37,170 bases of DNA from Chara braunii (GCA_003427395.1 BFEA01000002.1:10423010-10460179); one strand, 5' to 3'; positions 1 through 11,049 are shown, counted from the stretch's first letter. Notes: a model not told the origin generated them from the letters alone. Made by a program: numbers and translations.

Positions 1-61
<61 letters not shown>
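1..61. repeat. (AG)n microsatellite
   Basis: Uninterrupted AG dinucleotide run at the start of the window. Confidence 0.98.
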
Positions 62-65
<4 letters not shown>

Positions 66-192
66 TTCGTTGAGCAACATACCGGGCAGCAGGAAGTCTT
101 CGAGGCCGCGACTGGCTTCCCGCAACTTCTATCGAAAGGACAAGCAAAAGCGATCGAACCTTTCGCTACAATGGCGAAATATTCACTACACA

Positions 193-328
193 TATGTGTG
201 TGTGTGTGTGTGTGCACGTGTGCGTGTGTGTGTGTGTGTGTGCGAGTGTGTGAGTGTATATGTGTGTGTATGTGTGTGAGTACGTGCATAAGTATGTATG
301 TGTACGTGTGTATGTGCGTGTGTGTGTG
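193..328. repeat. (TG)n-rich microsatellite
   Basis: TG/CA dinucleotide tract with scattered A and C interruptions. The long open frames across it on both strands encode only Val/Cys or Thr/His runs and are low-complexity artefacts. Confidence 0.95.
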
Positions 329-1416
329 AAGAAGGGACATAGAGTGAGTTGGCGAACACACCCACAGAGAGAGTGCAGAGGAGAGAAACAGGGGGAGGGA
401 TCAATTTCCCCGTTTGAACGGAATCTGCATGGCATCGTGGCCAGGTACGGTGCGAAAAGGAAGGGGTGCGCAGAAGAAGAAAGATAATCACGTGAGAGGG
501 GGGAAAGGCGCGCGAAGAAGAGAGCGAGAGAGTGAGGGAGAGAGAGAGATTTGTGAGTCTAGGACTTGACGACATTTGGACTCAGACTCGACATTTGGAT
601 TGAGACATCGGACGAGGGATTATTTGGGACCTGTGTCGAAGACTTGGTGTTGACGACATTCCCATCTTTCTCCTCTTCTTCGTCTGATCCGCNCCTCTTC
701 NTCTGTGTATGTCTGGACCTNGCGCCTCCTTCCTGTGTANAGCGCCAGGCCCCTTCACACCATGTANTGATGATGACNTATGTTTGGTTTGCATTGCGAC
801 ATTGATTGAGTCGATCGTTGGTATATTAGCCTTCNGCTGCGCTATCCTATACTTTGTGAGGGAGTTCGGTTCTTGTTCTGGTNTGTACCATTACGGTGCG
901 ACAGGAGAAGGTGCGCANAGGGAGGAAGGCGATCTCGTGAGAAGGGGTGCGCAAGAAGAAGAAGAAGAAGAAGAGGAAGAAGGGAAGGAGAAGGAACTGG
1001 GAGAGAAAGGATTAAGAAAGGAGGGGGCGAGTGATGGTCCTTGGGTGCACGTGGCATCTGTGTGTTGGGAAACGAGGGTGTGAGTGATATGGGGGACATA
1101 CCTGGTGCTTGAGGCGAATGGCATTGGCCGAGATCTGCTCGTACTTCGGGATCTGTTGACGTCATCATCGGCGTTGTAGTCTAGGCTAGATAGGATATGT
1201 CATCTGTAGTCTGGGCGCCGAGCGCCAGATAGGATATCAACATTGGTTTTTCGTTGATGATGATGATGAGGCTATTCCAGCATTGTCAATTATGAGCTTT
1301 TGGTGTGCTCTTATTTGATGAAACTCGTGATTGAATTCCGCTTTTGGATCGAGGTCACGATTATCTGGTCTCATGTGTATGAAGTTGCTTGGTTTCTGGA
1401 AGTTCGCTATCGTTTC

Positions 1417-1417
<1 letters not shown>
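329..1417. other. Non-coding stretch with isolated ambiguous bases
   Basis: Purine-rich sequence with no recognisable gene. Nine single N bases lie between 693 and 918, indicating unresolved positions, so open frames there are unreliable. A short (GAA)n run sits at 953-985. From about 1,200 onward it is the body of an ATT-tailed block listed separately. Confidence 0.6.
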
Positions 1418-1479
<62 letters not shown>

Positions 1480-1529
1480 TATTATTATTATTATTATATT
1501 ATTATTATTATTATTACTACCATTATTAT
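1209..1529 (+). repeat. ATT-tailed retroposon-like block 1
   Basis: The block begins with the GC hairpin CTGGGCGCCGAGCGCCAG and ends in a long (ATT)n tract at 1,418-1,529. The same layout recurs near 2,376-2,686 (hairpin version GGGCGCTGGGCGCCAG) and, without a clear hairpin, at 4,060-4,365. A body of about 200 bp followed by an (ATT)n tail suggests SINE or 5'-truncated LINE insertions. No Pol III boxes were identified, so the class is unknown. Confidence 0.45.
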
Positions 1530-1553
1530 GATGTTTTAATCATAGTTATAATA

Positions 1554-1580
1554 AATATATATATATATATATATACATAT
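1554..1580. repeat. (AT)n microsatellite
   Basis: AT dinucleotide run just downstream of the first (ATT)n tail. Confidence 0.95.
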
Positions 1581-2370
1581 TAGTTGAAATATTAGGGAGG
1601 AGAGGGCGACATACCTGCTATCCGCCCAACTTGTCCGAATGCAAGCTTATGCCCGTCGTGTCTCCAGTGTCGGGCACAGTGACGAGTTGGGATGTACAGG
1701 CGATGATGCGCCATAGCCTGTCGAAGCGAGTTGCATCTGAACTGTGTTCTCGGTTGCCATAGCTCTGAGCTTTGAGTGGGCGCAGTGCACCAGGGTGAAT
1801 CACCGTCTGTTGCATGTATGCGAAGTTGAGAAGAGTGTGGGTCTGACTGCATATAAGCCACTGTGTGTGATTGCGTGAGAGGGAGAAAGAGACTTCCCCT
1901 GGCCAATCGTCAATGACATTATCCGAGCCACCAGACTGAGACTCACCCACACGCATGCACTTGCACACATAGCATCAAAAATCAACAAGTAAGCACGGGG
2001 TATACATGCAAGATCGCTTGATCACAAACATATCCAGAGAACACAACAAACAAAGTCTGATTCTGAATCGTTACCAAAAACATCAACGGGACAACGGACT
2101 GGATTCTTCAGAAAATCCAGAGTTCTTGCACATCATAGAACAAAAACGATGCTGCAAAGGTAACAGTTCCCCAAACAAAACTCATACACACAGAGAAAAA
2201 AAAAAGGGGGGGAGACAAAGGAAGAGAGATAGAGAGAAAGGGGAGACTGGATACGTACCTGGTACATGAAGAGAGAGTGGCTATGGAGGCTGACATCATG
2301 TACATTGGTCTATGAGGGACGAAGGGAGTCGTTGCATGTACACAACTGCGGGTAGGACAGTCGACTAGAG
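1581..2370. other. No recognisable gene
   Basis: Overlapping minus-strand open frames (1,592-1,988) show no domain, no compositional sign of coding and no splice context. They are probably chance frames. Confidence 0.5.
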
Positions 2371-2375
2371 TAGGT

Positions 2376-2600
2376 TGGGCGCTGGGCGCCAGACAGAGTG
2401 GACGATTGTGGATACTGTGTTGGGGTGGCCTACAGGCTTGGACATTGGCTCACTACTTCAGTATATTGCTCTATATGGAAGGTCTCTCGGTGCATTTGTA
2501 CAAATTGTACTCTCTGCTTGGACACGACTACTTGGACATCTGTGTGATTTCTCAACTTGGTTTTCTGTTTATCGTTCCCACTCGTATTCCTTACTTATTA

Positions 2601-2650
<50 letters not shown>

Positions 2651-2686
2651 GTTGTTGTTGTTGTTGTTGTTGTTATTTTATTATTG
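2376..2686 (+). repeat. ATT-tailed retroposon-like block 2
   Basis: It starts at GGGCGCTGGGCGCCAG and ends in an (ATT)n then (TTG)n tract at 2,594-2,686. It matches block 1 in layout but only weakly in body sequence, so common origin is inferred from architecture. Confidence 0.4.
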
Positions 2687-2942
2687 TAGTGAACCCAATC
2701 TGGCAGATACTCATTAGACGTCAAACATAAGTAGCCTCAGATCTGCACAAAGTCTCCATCTAACGTGAACTGATATTTGGAACAGTAGCTCATTACCAAT
2801 AGACGAAGAGAATGGAGGGAGGATAGACAAGGGAGAAGGTGGAAAAGATAATCAAAGACCAGACGATAATGACCCAACCATTCCCACTCTTTCTTCAGGC
2901 TCCTTCTCCCTCCACATCATCAATCAATAATAGTAACAAGTC

Positions 2943-2980
2943 TGATAAGTTCTTATCACACAGAAGTGCCACGTGGCACT
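2943..2980. repeat. Two adjacent palindromes
   Basis: TGATAAG-tt-CTTATCA at 2,943-2,958 is followed by the perfect 16-bp palindrome AGTGCCACGTGGCACT at 2,965-2,980. The latter contains a CACGTG core, but with no gene nearby a regulatory role cannot be argued. Confidence 0.7.
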
Positions 2981-3133
2981 GTTATCTGCTGGAGACCATG
3001 AAGACAACAGCAGAATACGGTATCAACGTCAACCTTAGATGAGTACCAGATCTCAATCATCCACAGGTCCCGGCCCCCTCCTAGTCGTAGCCAGTCGCCT
3101 CATGTAGACGGCGTGGCCAATGCCACATTCTCA

Positions 3134-3440
3134 AGGTAGACAGGTGGCCAGCGCCAGATCAGCAATAGATGGGTAGCCAACGCCGCATCAGCAATGTAAA
3201 CCAGTGGCATATGCCACATCAGCATAGTACACAGGTGACAACACTGCGTCAACGATGTAGACAGGTGGCATGCGCCACATCGTCATGTACACAGCGGCGG
3301 CAGCACCACAGCAACACGGCGGACAGATGGCTTGTGCCACAGCAGCAATGTAGACAAGTGGCCTGCGCCACGTCAGCAAGGTCGACAGATGACCTGCGCC
3401 ACATCGGCAATGCCTGGCGCACAGAGTAGACAGCGCCAGC
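3134..3440. repeat. Degenerate minisatellite with a hairpin per unit
   Basis: About nine diverged units of roughly 31 bp carry the pattern TAGACAGGTGGC..GCGCCACATCAGCAATG. Most contain a self-complementary GTGGC(N4)GCCAC core, for example GTGGCATGCGCCAC and GTGGCATATGCCAC. Both strands have open frames across it, but they encode only repeat-derived peptides. Confidence 0.75.
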
Positions 3441-4059
3441 ATGTTGCCACAGTCTGGCATCATCCGCAGTACCAACGCACAACCAGCGTCAAGTCGGCGT
3501 TAAGGCTGCACAGTTAAGCTCAGAGCCCCGGATGGTTCCGCCCGGGACACACATACACACACACTTAATGTGAGACCGACACATCACTAAGTGACCGCGG
3601 ACAATGAGAATGGAGCATTGCCGTCACATCCGCCCCGCAATCCAATACAAATATAGCAAACATTTACAACCTGGATAGATATGAGTGTGCCCGACTGCGA
3701 AGGGCCCGGGCCTTCAACTGTAGACATGGCCTAGGCGCAAGCGCTAGGACCCGACCGGAAGCTACCGAAAACTTCCACGGTAAGGCCCAAACAGTCTAGC
3801 AACAGCAGCAGCACCTCCCATATAGAGAGGGAGCCAGATAGTCCAGGGTGTTCTAGCAACGACAAACAAAGTGAAGACACTGCTGCGACACTGCACAAGT
3901 GTCTGCATGTGCGCAGTCTAGCCTGGGGTACTCGCAGGCATTGAGTAGTGTGGGGTGCAACAGCGCTGCAGTACAACAAGGCATTAGGAGCCATAGGCGG
4001 ACTGCAACCGCTAGGTAGAAAAGAGCGGCATTGAACACTGCAAAGGATATGACCTGAAG
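3441..4059. other. No recognisable gene
   Basis: Mixed-composition DNA with short frames only and no domain or RNA gene recognised. Confidence 0.5.
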
Positions 4060-4193
4060 GTTTTGAACGTTGGCGCTCTCATTTGAATGAAATCTTGGTG
4101 CATTTCAGCTCTCTACTCGTTACATGACTTTCTGGACTTCCGCATGATTGATCAGGACTTAGACCTTTGCGTATCGCGTTTATTTATTTTCTT

Positions 4194-4234
<41 letters not shown>

Positions 4235-4276
4235 AATTGACTTAGACCTTTGCGTATCGCGTTCATTTATTTTTTT

Positions 4277-4310
<34 letters not shown>

Positions 4311-4365
4311 CATTATTATTATTATTATTAATTATTATTATTATTATTACAATTATTGTTATTTG
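4060..4365 (+). repeat. ATT-tailed block 3 with an 83-bp tandem duplication
   Basis: The segment GACTTAGACCTTTGCGTATC starts at 4,156 and again at 4,239, each time running into an (ATT)n tract. The end of the retroposon-like block, tail included, has therefore been duplicated with an 83-bp period. Confidence 0.6.
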
Positions 4366-4521
4366 TTGTTGTTACTATTTCATTGCCTACACCGTCTGTT
4401 CTGATCTGATTGCCAGTACAATCAGACATATGCATGTGAACCAGTACCTAGCTAGAGTCATTGTCTGGGTTCGCGCACACGGGCCTAGAGCAAGTGTAAA
4501 TGCAGATTGATTGATAAATGG

Positions 4522-4895
4522 ATGTAGGACGGGTGATAGGATAAGGCTCCAGGGTGAGGAACATCCTATTACTCGTCCCTACATGCATACATATCTTAGA
4601 TAGTTAGGTTGACAGACTAGATGTGGGGTACTCCTGTGCGGGTCATCCCATGGTCTGTCTAAGTCTAAACCAGTTAGACTAAAACATGTGGTGGGATACT
4701 CATGTCTGAGCTATCCTACTGCTTGAGTAAGTATGAGATGAATACTTCTGTCGGGGTCTTCTTCTTTCATACTTACATTTGATCGGACTATATTATAGTC
4801 CACTGATAGAACTGAAGTTCACATCGCTGAACTTCGTGTGGGGCGATAGTGAGGGAGGTATTGAGACCTTGTGACCTGTGTGTAATTGCAGGTCA
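4522..4895. repeat. Array of six consecutive stem-loops
   Basis: Successive inverted repeats: 4,522-4,542/4,563-4,584 (about 20 bp, imperfect); 4,611-4,629/4,642-4,659; 4,688-4,698/4,712-4,722; 4,727-4,745/4,756-4,776; 4,814-4,820/4,829-4,835 (GAAGTTC/GAACTTC); 4,872-4,878/4,889-4,895 (TGACCTG/CAGGTCA). A small perfect hairpin GTCTAA-accag-TTAGAC (4,663-4,679) sits between the second and third. The first four share a related apical segment (CTCCAGGGTGAGG, CTCCTGTGCGGG, CTCATGTCTGAG, CTTCTGTCGGGG), so they look like diverged copies of one hairpin unit about 75 bp long. Confidence 0.7.
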
Positions 4896-5765
4896 TCCTG
4901 ATGAAGAAGATTTATTATGAGTCTATACGAGACTACATGTTGTTGCCTTATGGTAACAGGTTGGTTATCCAACTCAACCCTCACTCACCCTCTTCACCCA
5001 TACTTTGCATCAACCTTTTGCACTAAATGACATTTCTGTTTCGGGTCATTTATCTAAAGGGTCTGTGTTTGGTCAAAAGAGGTCCTTGAATGACTAAGTC
5101 GAAAGGGGAATGTCTGGTTAAAAGGCTAGGAAACGTAAGTGTGATATGCGAGAAAGTGAATGAATGGTTGACTCTGCTAGGACTGTGTAATGTGATTGAC
5201 TCTTGTTTGCAGGTCAGTAATACGACCAGCCACATGCTATTCACGGCAACACACTGAGAAACTTATGCTATCCTAGACCTTGATCCAGACATTTCGTCAA
5301 CGCGCAATTTTATACACTTGGTTTGAGTACCCAACCTTGTGTTTTTCCTGATTGTTAGAAAAATTAGGAACATTGCTAAGGCGACAAACCTCATTCATTT
5401 GCTGATCATTTTCGTTTGTTCATGTTTGAAAGGTCAAAAACCTATGTTTTTTTTCATGAATTCAGACTGTTCTCGTGAATGTGTTGTGTGTATGTGATAT
5501 CTCCTCGCCTAATTAGCTGGCTTTGTCTCATCTCACATGTATATATGCTATGGTTAAAGGGTTTCATGGAGCTTTATGTCGAATTGACTTAATTGCTAGG
5601 TAGGATGGGTAAGCGTTTTATGAGCAACCCCTGATAATTTAAGTATCGAGAGGGGTTCTGCTTTGAAAATGGGATATGTCATGAGTCATACATATTAAAA
5701 CTATTTATATTCAAAATATAGTATGCGCGAACGTTCGTCAGTTGAGTCGCCCTGATTAGTAAATC
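4896..5765. other. No recognisable gene
   Basis: AT-leaning sequence with short frames only and no domain, tRNA or terminal repeat. Confidence 0.5.
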
Positions 5766-5769
5766 GGTC

Positions 5770-6385
5770 CGGGAGATCAGGGCCCCGATGCCCGACGTGT
5801 ATACGGGTCAGTCTTAGGCGTTCAACCGCGCGTATGCCTATGCTACGACGATCGAGAAAACGCCCTCGGCTGGCCTACCTCTGAGATTGCATGTAAAAAC
5901 CTTTGCACGTGGGTCAGTAGCTCAACAGGGATACGCCCGCCTAAGGGATGGTGACAGCTCCCGCAGGTGGAGGTATATTGTACCTCGCGGGATCCCTAAC
6001 CTGTCGTATGGAGTCGCGAGAGGTATAACAAGCGCGCACGGTCGGAGTTGGTCTTTGGCTGAAACAACTTCTAAAACTCATGCGTGATACGACCGTGAGG
6101 TTCGACACCAAAAGTTACTTTACGTCTGGGTGTGGGACCGACGCGCGCAACACCGCGGTCCCCTACGACATGATAGGTTCCCACGGGGCATAAGTTTTTT
6201 TTCCCTAAGGGGTTGTCACCACCCTTAGGGGCGTATCCCTACCGAGCTACTGCCCCACATGCGAAAGCTTTTAAATGCAATCGCAGAGGTAGCTCAGTCG
6301 AGGGCATTTGCTCGTTCGTTGTAGTATAGATACGCTTGGTTAACGCCAAGCGAACCCTTAGGGCGCTGATCTCCTAAGTATGAAG
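5770..6385. repeat. Large imperfect inverted repeat with tRNA box-A-like motifs
   Basis: The left arm (about 5,770-5,948) is the imperfect reverse complement of the right arm (about 6,222-6,385), with a ~270-bp spacer. The clearest segment pairs CTACCTCTGAGATTGCATGT (5,876) with the complement of the sequence around 6,280. Each arm contains a box-A-like string: TAGCTCAACAGG at about 5,919 on the plus strand and TAGCTCGGTAGG on the minus strand at about 6,240. A consensus box B, GGTTCGACACC, lies at about 6,095, too far from box A for a normal tRNA. This may be a foldback or SINE-derived dimer; no functional tRNA can be drawn. Confidence 0.6.
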
Positions 6386-6812
6386 CGGACGCCGATCGAC
6401 TAGGACGGTCTCAACTAAGCGTGAAACCCAAATATTTATCCTAGTCCCTTAGACGCACATCCAAAAGAAAGCTATAACATTCATACTTAAATACATCAAA
6501 AGGATCGACCGTAATCAATAAAATTAAATATTCAATCTGAAATGATAACTAAAAAATCAAAATCATCATTAGATACATCCAAACAATCCGACCATCACAA
6601 GATCGAAATACAATCCGACCATCTCAGGTTTAACACCGCAAAATTCACACAACCGCTAACGAGGAGTTGGCCTCCGATAATAACATAGACGCAACCGACC
6701 AGATAGTCGGACTGCCTTGGTTTTAACTTTATGAGACGCGTTGCCTAAGTCATTCATTCCAACCTATTATCGACCTAAGATTAAATACCCATATATCTGT
6801 CTTCATACGTTT
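6386..6812. other. No recognisable gene
   Basis: AT-rich sequence between the inverted repeat and the first large repeat copy. No feature recognised. Confidence 0.45.
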
Positions 6813-6899
6813 CTAATCTTCTTGGATGAAAGGCTGCTCTGCGAATGATTCTTGATCAGGGGTATTGCTTAAAGAGTTGCATTCCTCTCCCTCTATGAA

Positions 6900-7061
6900 G
6901 TGGTATATGGTACTCCTCCCCCTCGTTTGAACACAAGACTCAGATTTCAGAAGTCGGTCCGTCTCCGTCGACTCGGCAAAGTACCCTCTCGTAGAACGAT
7001 CCACTCTGGATCGATAACAGGGTCGGCTCCTGAAGCAACAACCCCCCACCCCAGATGCTTC
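6900..7061 (-). pseudogene. Conserved exon-like segment of the large repeat, copy A
   Basis: On the minus strand a pyrimidine tract ending CTCTAG (3' splice acceptor) is followed at 7,061 by an open frame starting EASGVGGCCFRSRPCYR. The same acceptor and frame occur in copy B (EASEARVRCLRGRPYYR). The shared residues are C-x-R-x-RP-x-YR-x-x-VDRS-x-x-GY and RLL-K/R-SE. Conservation at protein level and of the splice site argues for a real exon in the ancestor. The frame runs on to a stop at 6,813, but homology fades after about 6,900. No protein family is recognised. Confidence 0.45.
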
Positions 7062-8103
7062 CTAGAGAAAAAAGAATGTGTCCACCGTAAGTAGCTTTTA
7101 ATTATTTTCATTTTTCGTAAGTTCAAGGATAATTTTGACGAAAAGAGTTCGAGGTGATAAAAAATGAGAATCATTTGGACAAGTACAGGTAGATAAGATC
7201 ATTCGGGATAGAACGGGTCAATCCTAGAGAAAAAATACCAAATCCGTTTGACCTTGTCTGCTTTATTTTAATCGAATTCATTCTACGACATATGCTGAAT
7301 AATCTTTTTCAAAACAACAAGTATTTTCGACAAGCAGGCAGGTAAAAGGTAGAAATAAAACATTTTTTTCATCTGCTCCAAATAGGCATAAATCAAACTC
7401 CTTTGCAAGCATTCTTCTACCTACCTGCACGACACGCAAAGAAAAGACGTTCAAAAGAAAACCGTACAATCTCATACTTGAGTCAAACTTTTTCATTCAC
7501 ATACATAACACGTACAACTTTCCTCTACCTTTTCTTTTGAACATTCAAAGCAAACAGGGTCAAGCAAAGTGTGGGTTCACACCGGTGTGAAGGAAAATCT
7601 GAGTCAAACAACTAACTGACATTGAGTGAAGTTTCATTCGGCTCACTCAAGAAAGTCGAGTAATGTATCAATCAAAGTACATGATAAACGTCGTTAAAGC
7701 TGACAACACGCGGCATACAATTCCACAAGTTGTGACCTCTCTCGTGAGCCACGGTCCGCGTCCTCCACCAAGTGCCCAAGTGAGCAAGAGTCGGGTCCAT
7801 TGAGAGCACTCAAGTGGGATAACCCTCCACGAGGGTGCTCCAAAAAATAAGTCCCACGTATTCTCAACGTTCTGGACAGGCCCAACGCACCCCCGATTGC
7901 AGCTCCAACGACACCACATCCTCTAAGGACAGTCTCAATCAACCATAAGTTCACGCCACCTCCAATCACCATGTCCACTCACAATAGCCACACCAATATG
8001 CAGGTCCCGATCACAACAACCAGTCCCACCTAGTCCCAAAATGGTCCCAGATGGTCCCAATGCAGCCTCATATCATCGCTGCAATACTAGGTGGTTCAGA
8101 AGT
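7062..8103 (-). other. Intron-like spacer of copy A
   Basis: Lies between the putative acceptor at 7,062 and the repeat-rich zone. It contains the copy-A version of the string CAAAGTGTGGGTTCAC (about 7,565), also found in copy B near 14,086. No supported coding frame. Confidence 0.4.
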
Positions 8104-8235
8104 CAAAACCGCTTGCATTGCGCGTCGCAAAAAAAAATAAACGTGACCCCGGTCCAAACCGCATGTGTCGCGAGCCCCAAAAGAAAATAAAGATGTCATT
8201 CCGGCACAAACCGCAAACGCTGCGAGTCCAATAGC
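8104..8235. repeat. ~51-bp tandem repeat
   Basis: About two and a half units begin AAACCGC(T/A)TG or AAACCGCAAACG at roughly 51-bp spacing and carry a poly-A and a GCGAG motif. It lies in the intron-like part of copy A. Confidence 0.6.
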
Positions 8236-8469
8236 CACAGCCGCAAGCACTCACTCCGCGCTCTCTCCATGCCGCCGGCCCATGCACCATTGCCGCACAG
8301 ACTCAAACGTCCACCAGGTCCGCACAATCCCAACCACATACCAGCGATAGCCCAACCTCCAGGCCATATTGGGATCCACCATAACCGTTGCGCTCCACAA
8401 AAAAATAACGGCGGACCACTATTTGCCACATTGTCAAAGTCGGTACCACAACTAGTGTATCAAAAATTT

Positions 8470-8760
8470 TGACAACAGCTCCCACCGAAGTGTCGCTGCC
8501 GTAGGGAGACGCTTATGCCGCCACGCCGTCAGTCCAGCAGCACCTCCCCACCGAAGTATCGCTGCCGCCGTGCCAAAAAAAAAATTGGCAGCACTTCCCA
8601 ACCGAAAGTGTCGATGCCATACCAAAGTTTTGACAGCGTAACCTCACAAAAAAAAACATTACCGTTGTCGTGCAGCCAAACGGACAGCACCTCCCCTTAG
8701 GGAGACCTTGATGCCGCCATGCCGTCAGTCCGACAATATAACCCCACTAAAATATGTGCC
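8470..8760. repeat. Irregular GCCGCC/CAGCACCTCCC repeat zone
   Basis: Diverged units share CAGCACCTCCC..CCGAAGTATCGCTGCCGCC. This is the positional counterpart of the regular 54-bp minisatellite of copy B, but its period is degraded. Confidence 0.55.
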
Positions 8761-9031
8761 GCTTGCCGCACCATCCAGACCCTGACGCAGCCTTATCGCC
8801 ACAACACCAGCCCCCACACACAGCACACGCACAAGGGTAGGGCAAAAAACTCCCAGCCTTCATCTATGGCTACCTCTCTTCTCCTCCTCCAGCAGCGTCT
8901 CCCCTCATCCTGCAGACCTCCACTTCCTTCACCAGCAGCACCGCCCCACGGTAGCAGCCAACCAGCATTCACTGAAGTGAATGGCCTAGCAGCATTGCCA
9001 CAAGTGTGAGGCTGCTTGGTGGGAAGCTGGG

Positions 9032-9039
9032 TTTTATAG
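9032..9039 (-). promoter_or_regulatory. TATA box, copy A
   Basis: CTATAAAA on the minus strand lies at the same place as an identical box in copy B, with GC-rich sequence around both. A start site would be expected near 9,005 by the usual ~30-bp spacing. Transcription itself is inferred. Confidence 0.5.
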
Positions 9040-9053
9040 CCAGCCGAAGGCAT

Positions 9054-9560
9054 GCGGGCAGCTGCTTTGCCCGCAGCCAGGCAAAAATTCGCCAGTGCTC
9101 CTGACCCTCGACCCTCGATCTAAATTGATGGTCAGGAGCTCAATACCTTGGTTTTCCAGTAGGGGAACCAATGTCATCCATTCCCGGAAGCATCTGGCCT
9201 TCCTCTCAGGCCACATACTCCATGAAATGATTGTACCCAGCCAGACTGCAGCCTGTTAAAAAATGAACAGGCGCAGTCCCATCAGCCCCTAAAAGTTTCT
9301 GGGGTTTCACCTGCTCCGCAGTTGAGGTCATTACTTTTTTTTGTTTTTAACCCTTACCCCCTTTGTTTTCCTATGTGGGGGGCAACTCGTCGTTTAAATC
9401 TAATGGTCACCTCCTTTAAGTCTTTTCACAGAGTCGAAATAAAGTCAGGCTCAACAGGGGTTTCCTCCCCCTGCTCGCGCCCCCGTACCTGGCGCAGGGA
9501 TGGTGCCAGGTTCGGGCTCCCTCCTTGAGTGGAGGAGTTGGCATCGAATGATCAAAAGGT
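9054..9560. repeat. Hairpin array upstream of the TATA box, copy A
   Basis: Consecutive inverted repeats with short loops: GCGGGCA/TGCCCGC (9,054-9,074); GCTCCTGACC/GGTCAGGAGC (9,097-9,139); TTGGTTTTCC/GGGGAACCAA (9,148-9,171); TGGCCT/AGGCCA (9,195-9,213); GACTGCAGCCTGTT/AACAGGCGCAGTC (9,244-9,278). Further G/C-run and ACCTGGC/GCCAGGT hairpins follow to about 9,513. They lie 5' of the TATA box when read on the minus strand. Confidence 0.7.
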
Positions 9561-10587
9561 AACGTCGCTATGAACGTTTGGATGCCACGGCTAGTTATCC
9601 ACTGGATAGCTTACCTGCCCCCTCTAGCTTCAAGTCCTTAAACGTTAAAGGAACAATGGTCTAAGCTCTCACAGACTGACCCTTTTAACGAATTTGTTGC
9701 CAGATCGTGGAAAGATACCTGCCCAATCGAGTTTCCATCTCCCTAGCTGTTGCACGAACGGGCGGCCCTCCAAACACAGGCAAGCACTAAAAACAAATAA
9801 AAGGAAAAAAAAAAAAAACAATAAAGAAGAAAAAAAATAATCTAAAAACGAATCTTTCTGCAATAGATCGGTTGCGCGTTAGAAACGGGCGCCTGCTATT
9901 GCTCGTAGGGACTCTAAGTCCCAACCAGTTCTCTATGCATCACCTGGCGCTTTATTTTAAGTTAGATTTTTTATTTTTTTTTTGTTTTTTTTTTTACAGC
10001 CCGTTTCGTCGTAACCAGAGGACACTCAAGCAGCTCGTGAAAACGACTGGGGGCATTTAAAAGAAGATTATAAAACAAAATCTAAAAAAAAAAATCCTAA
10101 ACCACTAGTACCTCCGCTAGTGTTAAAAAATTACGATGTCTTGGCCAGTACCCGAACGTTTCGGGTTGGGATACAAGGTCGGCAATGTGCCATAAATCTG
10201 AATTTTATAGTGACGGAAAAATGGGAAAAACAAAATGCTTTCTCTACTGCAATGATGTCGGGCCGCGTAGTCCAGGAGGCCGTGTTCACAATCTTCCTCC
10301 ACAGAATGCACCTTACAGGTAAGGCGATCACATTCTGAATGTTACTGTTTTTTTTTTTTTGTTGGTCGTTTGTTTTTTACGAGTCCCCTGTCCGTGAATT
10401 GCTCAAGCCGTCCGTGATTTGCTTCCCCTTTTATATTTTTTTTAGAATCTGACAACCTGGTCACGAGGCTGAGATGCCCTCATTGAGGGCACACTCACAC
10501 TACCACTTCCAAGAATGTATACAACTGCAATCACGGCCAAATCTTTGTTTTTGTTTTTTTTATTATTCTTTTATGAGGCTCACGGCC
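9561..10587. other. Non-coding part of copy A
   Basis: Contains A- and T-rich runs and the segment near 9,890 shared with copy B. No supported gene. Confidence 0.5.
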
Positions 10588-10590
10588 GCA

Positions 10591-10631
<41 letters not shown>

Positions 10632-10705
10632 NNNNNNNNNNNNNNNNNNNNNNNNNNNNNNNNNNNNNNNNNNNNNNNNNNNNNNNNNNNNTTTTTTTTT
10701 TTTTT
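10588..10705. other. Poly-T tract with assembly gap
   Basis: A T homopolymer (10,588-10,631) runs into 60 N bases (10,632-10,691) and resumes to 10,705. The true tract length is unknown, and frames crossing it are meaningless. Confidence 0.98.
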
Positions 10706-11049
10706 CCCTTTCCGTGAGAGTACTTGAAAAAAAATGAAATGGTACCTAGGCTCGGCAAAACTCGGAGCCCAGTGAAATTCAGGGTCGGCAAAAACAGGCT
10801 CGGAGGTACTGGTGGTTTAAAGAAAATAGAAGAAAAATTTACCTTTATTTCATTGGCTCATGCCAACGGTCGCCTCCCACGATCTGCAGAGATGCAGATA
10901 TGCGTTCGGGTCCTGATGGACTCGAACAGGGTCGGACCGTTTTTCCGATTTATGCGTGTCATCCTTGCGCAGAGGTCATGCTCCGTGCGGTTGATCCCAG
11001 CCGCGCGATCCTAAGACCGCACGACCAAGATCGGCCGCATCACCAAACA

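Noticed and set aside
166-575. Long Thr/His-rich minus-strand frames
   Set aside because: Produced entirely by the TG/CA microsatellite.
1300-1583. Frames encoding poly-Tyr, poly-Ile and poly-Leu
   Set aside because: Translation of the (ATT)n tract.
5911-6105. tRNA gene from box A at about 5,919 and box B at about 6,095
   Set aside because: Box spacing of about 175 bp and no acceptor, anticodon or T-arm pairing that forms a cloverleaf.
10474-10791. Frames crossing the poly-T/N gap
   Set aside because: Poly-Phe or poly-Lys plus unknown residues; gap artefact.
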